Below, piece after piece: positions 10,632 to 22,047 of a stretch of DNA of 64,000 nt. The notes beneath the pieces are model-generated. The model worked only from the letters and a program-made list of their open reading frames with translations. It did not search any database and was not told the DNA's origin. This DNA is from Catonia carolina. Lineage: Eukaryota > Arthropoda > Insecta > Hemiptera > Achilidae. The position numbers were made by a program, and so were the translations under genes. How positions within the stretch are numbered: the stretch's first letter is position 1; each line of letters opens with the position of its first letter. The DNA lies in contig JAQMRL010000011.1 of NCBI GenBank assembly GCA_035578175.1, positions 7,885,501-7,949,500 of the forward strand. Reading direction: 5' to 3'.

Positions 10632-10882
10632 CTTGTGAGTTTGTCAGTACGTTAATAAAGTAGGTAAGAACGTAATTGAATGTTTACAACCTGATTGGGA
10701 AGATTGCCGAATATCGAAATCGATGGAGGGAGCATACAGAAAATACCTGAGAGAAGGATCCCTCATGTTTCGCAATACGCACCGTAGGGGAGGAGAGATG
10801 TTGGGAGGCCGTTTAAGAGATGACAATAGTTTTAATAGTTTTGTCGCTGCTGTGAGTCGGAACAGACGGGAGGCTAATCCTT
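10632..10882 (+). CDS. Possible small coding stretch or exon, unrecognised
   Basis: A continuous frame ends at the TAA at 10880-10882. It has higher GC and a more protein-like composition than its surroundings, including CLQPDWEDCRISKSMEGAYR, then REGSLMFRNTHRRGGEM and DDNSFNSFVAAVSRNRRE. No ATG lies at the start; TTTGTCAG just before 10645 could act as a splice acceptor with a poor pyrimidine tract. A purine-rich GGA/GAA tract follows. I recognise no family. It may be a terminal exon, a transposon remnant or chance. Confidence 0.25.
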
Positions 10883-10892
10883 AATTGTGACC

Positions 10893-10939
10893 AGGAGGAG
10901 AAGACGCAGAAGGAGAAGGAGGAGGAGAAGAAGAGTATT
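10893..10939 (+). repeat. Purine-only GGA/GAA tract
   Basis: An imperfect GGAGAAG-type tract lies just after the candidate coding stretch. It is a low-complexity, strand-asymmetric purine run. Confidence 0.7.
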
Positions 10940-11095
10940 TAGAACCCTTATGTTTTCAACCGAGTAAAACCGGATGATTCACTTATGACTTCTTTCCTAC
11001 AATTCATCCATCCAGAGGTGAGAGAAATGCAAATTGGCGTTAGAACGGGAGTACCGGAGTTCCAAGGCGATAGTTTTATTTTTTTATTTATTTTG

Positions 11096-11411
11096 TATTC
11101 CTAATTTGTGTACGTTGCAATCTGTTCAATTTAGAACAATAAGCAACCCCATGACCTAATGAGATGAGGATGATGTGTATGACGTGAAAATGAGGTGTAG
11201 TCTTACAGACCCAGGTCGACCATTCCTGAGAGAGTATGGTTAATTAAACCCCAACCATCAAAGTACACCGGTAACCACTGTCTAGTATTCAAATCCGTAT
11301 AAAAGTAACTACCTTTACTAGGATTTGAATCAGGAACCTTCGTCTCCGAAAATCAGCTGTTAAACAGCTGATTTTGGTGACGACTTGACCTCTAGACCAA
11401 CCCGGTGGGTC
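11096..11411 (-). mobile_element. tRNA-derived SINE, family D, full length
   Basis: Reads on the minus strand from CCCACCGGGTTGGTCTAGAG through GATTCAAATCC to GCAACGTACACAAATTAGGA at the 3' end. The part from 11173 is identical to the copy at the window start, while its 3' end extends beyond the shared repeat. Confidence 0.85.
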
Positions 11412-11743
11412 AGAGTTTAATAAACAATATATTTGTAGCATGTTTACACGCATACTACATTAATTAAACGCTGTGAATGAATTCTCCAAGTGAACTAGTG
11501 TGCTGGGAGTGAATCGATCATGTGAACAATATCACAGTCATTGGCTGAAACAGTTGGTCACGTGAATTTTTTACTTCCAACATTTCATGAATACAGTATA
11601 GGCTGACAAAATACATGTTAGTACTTTCTGCAAAGATCCAAGTATACCGAAAAACATCTACTTTTCCATTCTTTGAACGATAACGCCACTTCATTCACCG
11701 CGCGGTCTGGCTGGATAATGAAATACATTAGTAGAATAGTCAT
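11173..11743. repeat. Right copy of 571-bp perfect direct repeat
   Basis: Base-for-base match to 1-571, ending at GAATAGTCAT. Because the D SINE here continues left of 11173 to its natural 3' end, this copy is the more complete one on that side. Confidence 0.9.
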
Positions 11744-11973
11744 TACATCTCCTAATCTGTTCATTTTTTAACAGTGTCAGTCATTAAAATGGACTGTGCA
11801 GAAGAAAACACATATAGGATTTGTCGCATGGCATTAAAAACTAACAATTTAAGTCGTACGTATTTTACAGTTAAACTGTCCCATTCCTACCCAAAAATAT
11901 TTGACAATTTTATTATGCATAACACTTTATGGTTTATATCACGCAACATTACAAATTTCAAAAAAACCATTAA

Positions 11974-12739
11974 GGGGGTAGTCAACCCTGAAAATGAAAA
12001 TCAAAAAATTCTAAAAGAAATCTAAAAGAAATCTAATAGAATTCTAAAAGAATTCTAATTAAAAATTCTTCAAGCTATAATTTATCATTATTAATTTTTA
12101 ATGAAAGAGTAATTTACTAGTAATGATCTACCCATTTGAACCAAGCCAAAATATTAATTACAGCCCCTAATATAAGGGTAAGGTTGGAAAAGTAGGCTTT
12201 TACGGGGAATCCAATATCTCAAGAAACAAGAAAGATATCAACATTATTCTTATGCTAAATAATACAGAAAATTGCTGTCTATTATCTGTAGTATGCGCTT
12301 GTATGTATTTTTTCTTACAAGAAATTTATTGAAAAAAATTCATATTTTCAAAAACATTGTTTTTATGTATTCACAAATTATTTTTTAACTAAATACCTAT
12401 TAAGGTTTCTGTAATAATCATTCCACAGATAATAGAGCAAGAAATTATAAACATTTGAAAAAACCATCATCCAAATATCTCCAACACTAACCAAAATATT
12501 TAATTCCCAAGAATTCATGCAAAAACCACATTTCCGGAAAACTTAAAAGTTGAAGAATAATTTCAACTCGCCTTGCTAGTGAGCTTTATTTTAAACAAAT
12601 GTTTTTATAACTTTTTGTCAACGTACAAACAAATGTAAACAAACAAAGTAAACAAATTCAGAAAATTTCAAACTTCAAATAAATGCAAAATACAATCGAA
12701 ATTATAAAAAAAAATCATTTTCTTGAGTTGACTACCCCC
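11974..12739. mobile_element. TTAA-flanked 766-bp non-autonomous DNA transposon
   Basis: The left end is GGGGGTAGTCAACCCTGAAA and the right end, reverse-complemented, is GGGGGTAGTCAACTCAAGAA. Both are preceded by TTAA (11970-11973 and 12740-12743). TTAA suggests piggyBac-type integration, but TAA (Harbinger-type) or TA readings fit equally, and the GGGGG start is not typical of piggyBac. The interior is AT-rich and has no transposase. Near 12010-12060 there are short CTAAAAGAAAT/CTAAAAGAATT tandem units. The 83-codon open stretch at 11774-12025 crosses its left edge and so is probably fortuitous. Confidence 0.7.
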
Positions 12740-12743
12740 TTAA

Positions 12744-14091
12744 GCAAATCATTTTTATTTTTTATTTTTCATTGAATGAATAGGTGTAGTGAGTTGACTA
12801 AGCACTTTGGACCGTTGACCAATTATTGTTCTCCTTTCATTATAATAATATTTTTACCCAAAAATTCCACTTAAGTGCGAAAATATTGTAAAACAAATAT
12901 AAATTTTGGATGAAGCCAAAACATTTCAAGAATTACAAGTTAGACATACATTAATGTATTTACTGATCACAAGAATTATATGTAAGCAAAATTTCTTCGA
13001 AACTTATTTGGTTCTATCTTAGATAAAATAAAATTGTGTTCCTTAATATATTAAAATAATTAATAAGCACACTTTCATTAAAACTGATAAGATTATTTTT
13101 TACTTCCCAGATTAATAAAAACATGCGTGTTTTTTCACATGGACTTGTTAATTTAATTAAAGTTGATCATTACTTTAAAAATTTAATTTAAGGATATATA
13201 AAATATTCACATACGAAAATTTTACAAAACTATATTGTAAAATACATAATTAAGTAAATACATACACAAGATAAACTAATGAGTTAAATTAGCACGGTTT
13301 CTGTAAGAGCAAACCAAGAATAATTAAGTAAAATTATGTTCATTCACAAATACATTTAATGAATCAAAAATCTGCGTGATAACGTGAGAGATAATGAATA
13401 TAATTTGTTCTGAAACAAGATTAAAACAAAACAGAACATGGTTTCCCCTCGAATAAGTAACCAACTAAGCATATTACTTAAGTATTTAACGTAAAATAAG
13501 CGAGTGAGAAATGCACAGTATAAAAAAAGAGGGATAGAAATAAGTGCGGACAGGAAGAAACTAAAGTTTCGATTTTCGTATCCCAGTAAAGTAAGCAAAC
13601 ACGTGGCAAAATAGCTCGGCGCACGCGTACCAATGGCAAAATGAATAAACAACAGACAAAGTACAAAAACGTTGTCGTGATAACAAACAACAGGGTTACG
13701 GTTGCACCACAATAATCGTTTCAGCTCGTGTCACAATGCCTTTATTTTAATAAATTAATTTTTCTCCCCCGTAAACTACACGAGTAAACACGGTTAGTGG
13801 GAAAATTCAAATGAAATATTCAAATACGGTATTGTATTAAAACAAAACACGATTGTTAGGCCTCCATGTAATGTTACAGCGAATACAATCCCGTTTTATG
13901 AAATCAAGAACGTAAAGAATTCAGAAAAATGTTTAAAAAATATTGTTAACTTACAATCTGAATTAAAAAAAAACATATACTCAACATTAAACCTATTAAA
14001 TGTCTTAAAAAATTTAATATTGTCTTAAAACGTTCTCATATTGTCAAACCAAATAACATAAATAATCTATACTACGATAGATATGTTGCTC
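12744..14091. other. Unannotated AT-rich interval
   Basis: 1.3 kb with no recognised repeat. The 118-codon minus-strand open stretch at 13356-13712 is hydrophobic, overlaps a second frame of similar quality, and lacks any family signature. Confidence 0.5.
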
Positions 14092-14478
14092 AGGTCAGTC
14101 AACAACCGAAAGGCTGGTTTGAACCTCTAGAAGTTTCACTAAGCAAAAACGAGGGTTGAGGTCGTTTACTATTGCCTTCCTCACTGAGTTGAAAGAGTAT
14201 GCTTGTCAGCATGCCAGGCCCTCCAAAAAAAACACCCACTTTCCAGCCTGCGAGTGATACGTTCACTACATTCACCATAGGGTCTGGCTGTATAGTGAAA
14301 TTCATTACTATCAGAGGAGACAATTCTGACTAGTATCTTTTACACCTCTACCTATACTGTTCTTAAATAGTTCAGTCATATATTTGGCTGATAATGTGAT
14401 AAGAAACAGAACTATTTTTTGTAGCCATGGAACCAACAGATCGAGTGCAATTAATTTAACACCTGCCCGTTTTGGGCA
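14092..14478 (-). mobile_element. Family B SINE, full length
   Basis: Read on the minus strand, the head begins GCCCAAAACGGGCAGGTGTT and the tail ends AAACCAGCCTTTCGGTTGTT, with the stem-loop present. Internal blocks are intact (CAGACCCTATGGTGAATG). Confidence 0.82.
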
Positions 14479-15052
14479 TAACTAAAAATATATAAAATGG
14501 TAAAAAGGTTTTGTTGAGAGAACAATTTCTGGAGTTGTACCGGTCCGATTTTAAAGATTTTGATGTTAGAAAGCTATTGCCATACAGATTTGCTGAAAAT
14601 TCCCGAATGATTGTTTTTCTCAGAAAATCTTACCGCAAAATAAAACAAATCTCCAACACCGTTAAAATTATCGAAATGTAACATTCACCAGAGAATTCCT
14701 AGACCCAGAAAACTAAAGAATTTCAGTTTCAAACCGTACGTCAGCGCTAACTTTTTCAAGTTAAAAAAAAAATTAACATTATAAAACTGAACGAAGAGAC
14801 ATTGGCGGCCATTCATTGATTTTCAGTCGTGTATAGCTATCGAAGCCGAGAAGTAGGTCCATTATTTTTTTTTTTAGTTCCGCTTTTAATGTAAATACAA
14901 CATTTTTTGTTGACGAAGCAAAGCGAATACAGGTCCACCAATACAATATAAAATAAATTACAGCAGTAGAAAGAAGACTTCACCAGAATTACTTAAGCAA
15001 CGGGAGGAACTGTAAACTGACCTATTAAAGGTTTATATCAATTCTGCTTGCC
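14479..15052. other. Unannotated interval
   Basis: No repeat family or coding signal recognised. Poly-A near 14765 and poly-T near 14868. Confidence 0.5.
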
Positions 15053-15415
15053 CACAACAGGCAGGCGGAGTGTTTAAATATTTGCACTTAATCTGCTAGT
15101 TCCCAAGATAAAAAAAAATAATTCTGTTTCTTATCACATGGTCGGCCAATTATATGACTGAAGCGTTTAAGAACAGACGAGGTAAAGGAGTATAATATAC
15201 TTGCCAGACATTCATTATACAGCCAGACCCTGTGGTGAATGAAGTGAAGATGTCATTTAGAGGGTGGAAAGTAGATGCTTTTTAGAGGGCCTAGCATGGT
15301 GATACGCATACTTTTGCACTCAATGAGGAAGACATTGGTAAAACACGTAACTCCTCGTTTTACTAAGTAAAGCCTGTAGAGGTTCAAACCAGCCTTTCGG
15401 CAGATGACCTAAACA
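15053..15415 (+). mobile_element. Family B SINE, central deletion
   Basis: The head CCCACAACAGGCAGGCGGAG begins with the B hairpin. About 40 bp around the usual AGTTATCTCCTCTGAGAGTA block are missing. The tail AAACCAGCCTTTCGGCAGAT ends in CTAAACAACAA. Confidence 0.82.
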
Positions 15416-15689
15416 ACAATTAATGAAGTTCGTATTAATTATTTGAAAATCTTTGGTAACATTTAACGTAGTTCAAAATTTTTGGTCGGGCGACAATAAA
15501 GATGCACTAACAGGGCTCAAAAAGCCGTTAAACAACGAAAATACTGGGAAATAGATGTGTTTCGGTCAAACTACCTTCATGCAAATTATTAGAATTTAAC
15601 GACCCAAACGCAAGAAAAAAATACGTTTCTGTGTGACTCTGAATCGGAATAAATGTTGAAAATATGGTTTATTTTACCATTTAGTGGAA

Positions 15690-15851
15690 ATACACCGGTT
15701 GGTAACGTGCTCGCCTCTCATCATGAGGTCTTGGGTTCGAATATCCCATTCAGGCACGGCATATTTTCAGACGTTACAAAAATCATTTCATCCTTCACCG
15801 TCTGCATTATCAGTAATTGCAGAACAGTCGAACGTTAACAAAAAAAAAAAA
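15690..15851 (+). mobile_element. tRNA-derived SINE, family E with tail type alpha
   Basis: The head contains CGGTTGGTAACGTGCTCGCC and B-box-like GGGTTCGAATATCC. The 3' part is CACCGTCTGCATTATCAGTA and ...CAGAACAGTCGAACGTTAAC, followed by poly-A. The first part of the head (A box) is degraded. The tail is the same as in the E copy at 29.3 kb but different from the E copy at 45.2 kb. Confidence 0.78.
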
Positions 15852-17270
15852 CACTTACCGATATTTATTAAAAAACTGAAAAATAAAATTGAAATAAATT
15901 ATTTTGTTAAACTGAACCAGAACGAACCAGTTAAGCTGTATTAAACATTACTCGAAAACGCAATTATAACCATAACAAAATATTTAATTATTTATATTTA
16001 AAAAAAACATAAACAACAACAGGCGTTAAAATAATATAAAATTTCACTTTTATTAATCAAGTATTGTCTTTCTCCTTTTATTCTTTAAAATAAAACTATC
16101 TCTTTTTATATTTAATTCAAAGCTACGTTACTATAAAAAAGAACAATAATGAAACACGCGATACAGCAGTCAAAAGAAAGAAATTGCTTCATTTTGTTTT
16201 GTTAGTTTCTCAAGAAAACTGCTTGTGAATGAAGACAATTTCACTTTTATCTTAACTAATAACACAGATTTCATTACAAACAATATGTTTGTAATGTTAT
16301 CTATTTAGAATGGTGGTGAAGTTGGTAAGATATAAGTAACGTTTACATTTTAAGTCTCACGCAACAGAAACAAATATATTAACAAAGTCAGGAGTATTAA
16401 GTTTCAACAACCGTTTTAGTACTACGAAAAGTATCACAAACAATAAAAGATTATTAAATTTTTATTTTAAAAACACAAAAGCCTTTAAATCATATCCTTT
16501 TGTCATTTAAAGAGGTTAAAACAAATTTATTCAGAATTAATTCTGTTAAAAATAATGGACTGCAATATGTATAATATCTATACATGAAACACTGCAGAAA
16601 ATAATAATACATTTTTATAATTCTGCAGTTAATTTTTTCAACAGGAATTAATTATGAAAATTCATCGTTAAAATGTTAGGATGTTAAAAATCGTTGAAAA
16701 TATCAAGTTCCTCAATGATTTAGTACGTACAACTTAACATCAAATGTAGTTCAACATTGGATTAAACCAAATCCTCTTTTAGGTACACGAGATTCATATT
16801 AGCCCCTACCTTCAAAATTCAATCAATACCTACCTAAATTGCCTAAATATGCTTACCTAAATTGTCCATACATCATACAACGTTTTCAATAACAAAACGA
16901 TTACCAATTATAGATTACACAACTGAATTATCTAGTACATAATTTTGTACTTTTATGTTTGTACAAAATCCTTTTCTTCTGGGTGCACTTTTATCATTGT
17001 TTTGTCATCGAACATTTGCTTTTCCAGTTTACTTAAAAATATTGATAATAAGGTATCTGATTACAAAAGACAATAACATGAAATGAACTTTGGATGTTAA
17101 GCAAAGAGGAAAAAAAAAGATGATAGCTCATGATATTTCGTAGATATTTCTCATCTACTTAGTTCGTTATCAATTAAAATATTTCACAAGAAATTTAAAT
17201 TCCATTTCACGACGTGGATTGTCCACATTATATGTTTTTAAACTGCACAACTGTACAAATGTACAACTGC
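15852..17270. other. Unannotated AT-rich interval
   Basis: 1.4 kb of very AT-rich DNA with no recognisable repeat family, RNA or coding signal. Confidence 0.5.
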
Positions 17271-17405
17271 CTTTTGTGGTGAAAGGTTCCACACTCGATT
17301 TCCGGCAAGGTCTGGGATATTTTTTTCACTAATTTTCATCATCGTTTATCGTCTCTATTAGACGTAATGTGCAGAACAGTCGAAAGTAAACAAAAAAGAA
17401 ACTGT
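17271..17405 (+). mobile_element. Degenerate F-type tRNA SINE with tail alpha
   Basis: GGTTCCACACTCGATTTCCG resembles the F B-box region, and CAAGGTCTGGGATATTTTTT resembles the F body. It ends with CAGAACAGTCGAAAGTAAAC, the alpha tail. The head is strongly decayed. Confidence 0.55.
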
Positions 17406-18964
17406 AAATTTAACAAAATTAAAAAGAAAAATTTCTGATCGATGAATACACCACATAACAAAAATGTTAACATTATAATATATTATGGGTTAGTTAAAAC
17501 GCAACATAGTGTATCAAATATTTTGAATTTGATACCTAAATACAAAACATTTAAATATCTTTAAGTAGGGAAAAATTATTATAACTTTATGTACAATTTG
17601 TATGTAATATCAGAAGTTGCTAGCCTCAGAGAGATGAACTATATAAACTGGTTTGTTTTTTTACGATTTTCCCCGTTTCACTCCATATTTTACTTTAACA
17701 TTAAGATTTTTTTTTGCTTTTACTTGTTATCGGGAACTGTACATTACTGAAAACAACCCAATTTGATCGCTGCTTTTCACTGTATTTTTGAAGTGAATTA
17801 GGCATGAGTTTGAACAGGGACCCCCAGTAGAGTTTATTCATGGATGGCTGTCAGCTGGTCACCATACAAAGTTGCTTTCCCAACCGGTGTTACTTAACAA
17901 ATAATAGCGACTTTCTACCAGCTGACTGACTGGCCAGCTGACGGAGGCCAACATTAAGATTAAAGTACAATACTTTTACCGATTTTCAGAATTACAGCTC
18001 TTTAGGAAGGGTAGTTACACCACTTGTAGATATTTTAGGAGACGATGTTAAAAAGCTTTACTTTTTAGCGAGTTACTTACAGAACATACATGCCGAATTT
18101 TAGATTTTCGGAAAGCTTTAAAAATATTTAATGTACTCTTTTAGGCCAGTAAACCTCGTTTTAGCCCTGGGAGTAGGCATAGCAATAAAATACAAGAAAT
18201 TTATTTTATCTTTTTCACCAATAAGAAACAAATGTGCAAAATTTCAGCTTAAGTTAGGGAATATGTAATGAGAGATCGAGTATGGTATTTCAAATTCATA
18301 TTTATATAGAAAATAATAATACACCATATATTAATAATTAAGGAATTTTAAATGTACCACGACTTTTACAAAAAGAATTTTAATTAGCAAACTTTAAAAT
18401 TTTATTACATTATAACAAATAAAATTGAATGACGAATTATTTACTAAAGATTTCTATTAATAGTAATCTAACACAGTAAAAATTCAAAGAATTTTCTTCA
18501 TATGAAACAATAAATCCTTAAACGTATTACACACAAACATCATAATTTTTTTAATTTTCAAACATTGAAAATTTATTAAGCTTTCACAACACGGGAACAA
18601 ATAATTAGAAAACAATAAATTATTATATTTTACACCATATTTTCGAGCTAATGTAAAATTTATTATGTAACAAAAGAAATATATTATTTCCTTTTCACAT
18701 TAAAATTTTACCACGTAATTTCTAAGAAGATTTCTCAGCATTAATTTGACAGAAATATTTTAAGACTCGTGTCATGCTCTATATATTAAGCACCAAGAGT
18801 TGGGCCAACAATGAAATATAAATAAAAAATACGGCGTAGGACTTCTTATAAATATGACAATCGACAATTTTGCGTTATATAAAATATGCAAACAGTACAG
18901 TTAAGAACGAAATTAACAATTTTTTTTAACGCTGTAATTCCTTTACCCTTTTGTACTAAAAGGC
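17406..18964. other. Unannotated AT-rich interval
   Basis: No repeat family recognised. A local inverted repeat, CTGTCAGCTGGT at 17847 with CCAGCTGAC near 17933, is the only structure noticed. Confidence 0.5.
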
Positions 18965-19365
18965 TTCGCCCATAAAAGGCAGGTCGAGTGTTAAATTATT
19001 TGCACTCGATCTGCTAGTTCCAGGGCTACAAAAAATAGTTCTGTTTCTTATCACGTGGTGCCAATTATATGACTTAACTAAAACAAAAGGGGTAGAGGTG
19101 TAAAAGACACTAGTCCGAGTTATCTCCTCTGAGAGTAATGAATTTCATTACACAGCCAGACCCTGTGGTGAATGAAGTGAAGGTGTCATATGGAGGGTGC
19201 AGAGTAGATGCTTTTTGGAGGGTTTGGCATGCTGATAAGCATAAACTACTTTGTACTCGGCGAGGGAGACAATAGTAAACCACCTCACTCCTCGTTTTAC
19301 TTAGTAAAACCTCTAAAGGTTCAAACCAGCCTTTCAGCTGTTGACCTAAACAACAACAACACTAA
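18965..19365 (+). mobile_element. Family B SINE, full length with (AAC)n tail
   Basis: The head is CGCCCATAAAAGGCAGGTCG and the tail AAACCAGCCTTTCAGCTGTT is followed by CCTAAACAACAACAACA. The repeated AAC at the 3' end is the clearest sign in the window of a LINE-style tail repeat. Confidence 0.85.
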
Positions 19366-19659
19366 AAGGCTGAATTTTAGCTGAAATTAATAAGAAAACA
19401 TGCAGGAACACTTCTCTAAAACGCCATATTTTCCTCTTAAAATCGATCGTGCTATATGTTCTCAAACACGGACTAAGTGAAAAATGCTTTAAAAAATGGG
19501 CGCATATCTTGTTTTTAAGTCGCTAGAAAAATATACTTCCGTGTTTCGTAATTTATACGATTAAATAACAAAAAAAAAACAAGCTTTAAAACGAGCCGTA
19601 CCAGAAATTTTTATGTTTCTTACTTGGTGAGATACTCGGTTCCAAACACAGGCTTCATC

Positions 19660-19835
19660 TTTCATTGTAAGTACTATAAAGTGTCTTTTAAACCTCTATC
19701 TCTTCTCTTCGTAAATGCTTCAGCCATATAATTGGCTGATTATGTGATAAAAAAAACTATTTCTGTAGCTTTTAAACTAGTAGATTGAGTGCAAATAATG
19801 TAACACTCCTAGTGCCTGTAATGGGAAAATGATGA
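19660..19835 (-). mobile_element. Family B SINE, 5' half only
   Basis: The minus strand runs from the CATTACAGGCACTAGGAGTG head to the GTAAAAGACAC-equivalent block, then stops. It has no tail. Confidence 0.7.
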
Positions 19836-20696
19836 TGGGGAAAATTTGATAATTACTAACTTAAAATAATATAAAAATACTCAAACGTTTGCAAAATAAG
19901 TAAAAATATTGTCAAGCTCAACAAAACGGAAGTTCAATATTATAAGTTTGAATATATATTTTATTTATTTATTTGCATTATCACAAATACATAAATAAAT
20001 CTCTGATAACCTTAAGAATTCATAGATAAATAGATCCAATTTATAATAACACAATTATGACCATTGTCTTTTTTTAATCGAGTAAAAAAATGTAATAGTA
20101 ATGCAATATAATGTTATCAATGATTGAAACGTAATTAAACATTTCAAATATAGACTATTCATTACAAACGCAGAGTTGATAGACAAGACGTACGCATCGT
20201 TTTTAAAAATAAAATTTTTCATTGGAATTTAGAATTTTACTACAATATTTCATAACTTCTGTCATTTTGTTTTAACTTTTATAAACAACAGATTTATAAG
20301 CCCGGTTAAAAATATTTTTACAGTACTAAATATTTACTTTGTATTGAAATATTTTCCGAATAATTGCTTGTAAATGTAACATAACAAAGTCATATCCTAA
20401 CTATAGACAAATATTACAAAAATGTAAATAATGTACAAAAAAATACTTTCTAAACAAAATATATGTACAATCTCGAAAAAACAGATTTAAAAAATAATTA
20501 TTTAAATTTTTACTGGACAAGCTCCATCTTTTAACGTGGTTTAAAGTCATTTCTAGTTAAATTTCAATAGTTGGACGACCGACTTGGTATACTGATAAGC
20601 TGAGGATCATAATAATGAAGAATTTATCGATCATGTCAACACACGCAAAAATTTGATAAAGTTAAACTATGTGATAAATTTAATCCACAATCCCAC
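19836..20696. other. Unannotated AT-rich interval
   Basis: No repeat family or coding signal recognised. Confidence 0.5.
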
Positions 20697-21018
20697 AGCG
20701 TTGGTCTAGTGGTAAAGTCGTCGCCGTAAATCAGCTGTTTGACAGCTAATGTACGGAGACGAAGTTTACTGGGTTCAAATCCTTATAAAGGTAAGTAATT
20801 ACTTTTATACGGACTTGAATATTAGATAGTGGATTACCGGTGTACTTTGACGGTTGGGATTCAATTAACATAGTCTCTCAGGAACGACCGGTCGGAATCT
20901 GTACAAGACTGCACCTCATTTACACGTCATACATATCATCCTCATCTCATTGGGCAACAGGGTTGTTAAGTATTCTAAATTGAACACATTGCAACAAACA
21001 CACATTAGGGTTAAATAA
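20697..21018 (+). mobile_element. tRNA-derived SINE, family D, full length
   Basis: Starts CACAGCGTTGGTCTAGTGGT, an A-box match, and has GGTTCAAATCC as the B box. The inter-box insert carries CAGCTGTTTGACAGCT. The body ends in the GCAACAAACACACATTAGGG tail. Confidence 0.87.
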
Positions 21019-21054
21019 TAATAAGTTTAAACAAAGCAGTTCTCGATAACAAAA

Positions 21055-21215
21055 CTTTAACGTGGTATCGGCCTGCCACGCGAAGGTCCCGGGTTCGATT
21101 CCCGGCCTAGGTCTGGAAATGTTTACGTATCAAATCCTACAGATAATGTTACATAATCCACCCTTTTCGCTAATGACCAGGTAGTTGATGCGACTTTAAA
21201 TAAATACATTTTTTT
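21055..21215 (+). mobile_element. tRNA-derived SINE, family F with tail type beta
   Basis: The head ACGTGGTATCGGCCTGCCAC has lost only its first bases; the B box GGTCCCGGGTTCGATTCCCG is perfect. The 3' part is CGCTAATGACCAGGTAGTTG then ATGCGACTTTAAATAAA. It looks so tRNA-like that automated tools could call a tRNA, but the length and tail show it is a SINE. Confidence 0.83.
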
Positions 21216-21359
21216 TTTAAATTAAAAAATGCATCCGTAACTACCACTTGGTAAATAAGAAATAAAACTGTATAAATACAATTATGATTTTGTATGTACA
21301 ATTTTTCAAAATGCTTCAAATTTTGGCTCTGCACTGCATCAGATGTACCAAGTAAACAC

Positions 21360-21665
21360 TGAAAATAAGTTCAGCTGAATTTTTGTCTGTCTGTTACATC
21401 ACGCAAAACCGCTGAACTTAATTCAATGAATTTCGGTATTCGATTCTGAACATAATCGGAATGACCATAGGCTTTTTAATATCACACGGTGCGAAGGAGT
21501 TCAGAGGGAGGGGTTAAACAAAAAGCTATGAATATCTCCGTTCTAAGTCCATGTATCGAAAAAATCGTTTAACCATAATTATGAAACAAGTTTAAGTGAC
21601 ATTTTTAAACACAAAATAACGGAGATATTTCAAGTACTATTATTTGAAAAAGTTAAATTCTTTCA
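21360..21665. repeat. Diverged repeat with inverted core
   Basis: TTTTTGTCTGTCTGTTACAT followed by CCGCTGAACTTAATTCAATG resembles a motif common in invertebrate interspersed repeats. AATATCTCCGTT at 21530 returns inverted as AACGGAGATATT at 21618. No termini found. Confidence 0.4.
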
Positions 21666-21959
21666 CAATACGCTATACACTGTTACATTAGTGTTTTGTG
21701 TTAGCACACGCCCGCAAAACCGGTCTTCAGACCAGCGCGGCTCTGCCTTTATACCCCACCATGTATCACCAACACTGGACGTATTGTCAAAAGCTTTGAC
21801 ACAGGTGCCATTCAGAATTTGTTAGTTAAACCATCGTGGCATGGTTCAATTATCTTGTTACAGAATTAAAACTCCAATTTCATTGCTCTTTAGTAAATAA
21901 ATAATTAAAATTACAATTTTTGAAGCTGATCACCTAATAGTGACGCTTCGTGTGAATTA

Positions 21960-22018
21960 AATTTTAAAAAATATAACTGCTTCGTGTGAATTAAATTTAA
22001 AAAAATATAACTGAACAA
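21960..22018 (+). repeat. Two-copy tandem repeat, period about 35 bp
   Basis: The block GCTTCGTGTGAATTAAATTT plus an AAATATAACTG tail occurs twice in a row. Confidence 0.75.
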
Positions 22019-22047
22019 TGTAGTACATGTTTAGCTTTAGCTGACAA

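Noticed and set aside
1..11743. The 571-bp direct repeats as LTRs of an 11-kb retrotransposon
   Set aside because: The repeat holds part of a SINE, has no TG...CA ends, no primer-binding site follows, and no gag or pol coding lies between the arms.
11774..12025. 83-codon plus-strand frame as a gene
   Set aside because: Its last third lies inside the TTAA-flanked transposon and the rest has no recognisable motif.
13356..13712. Hydrophobic 118-codon minus-strand frame as a membrane protein
   Set aside because: AT-rich DNA gives Phe/Leu/Ile-rich frames by chance; a second, overlapping frame is equally open and no family signature is present.
21062..21120. A tRNA gene, from the perfect B box and tRNA-like head
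   Set aside because: The 5' acceptor half is missing and the sequence continues into a SINE body and tail shared with other F and E copies.
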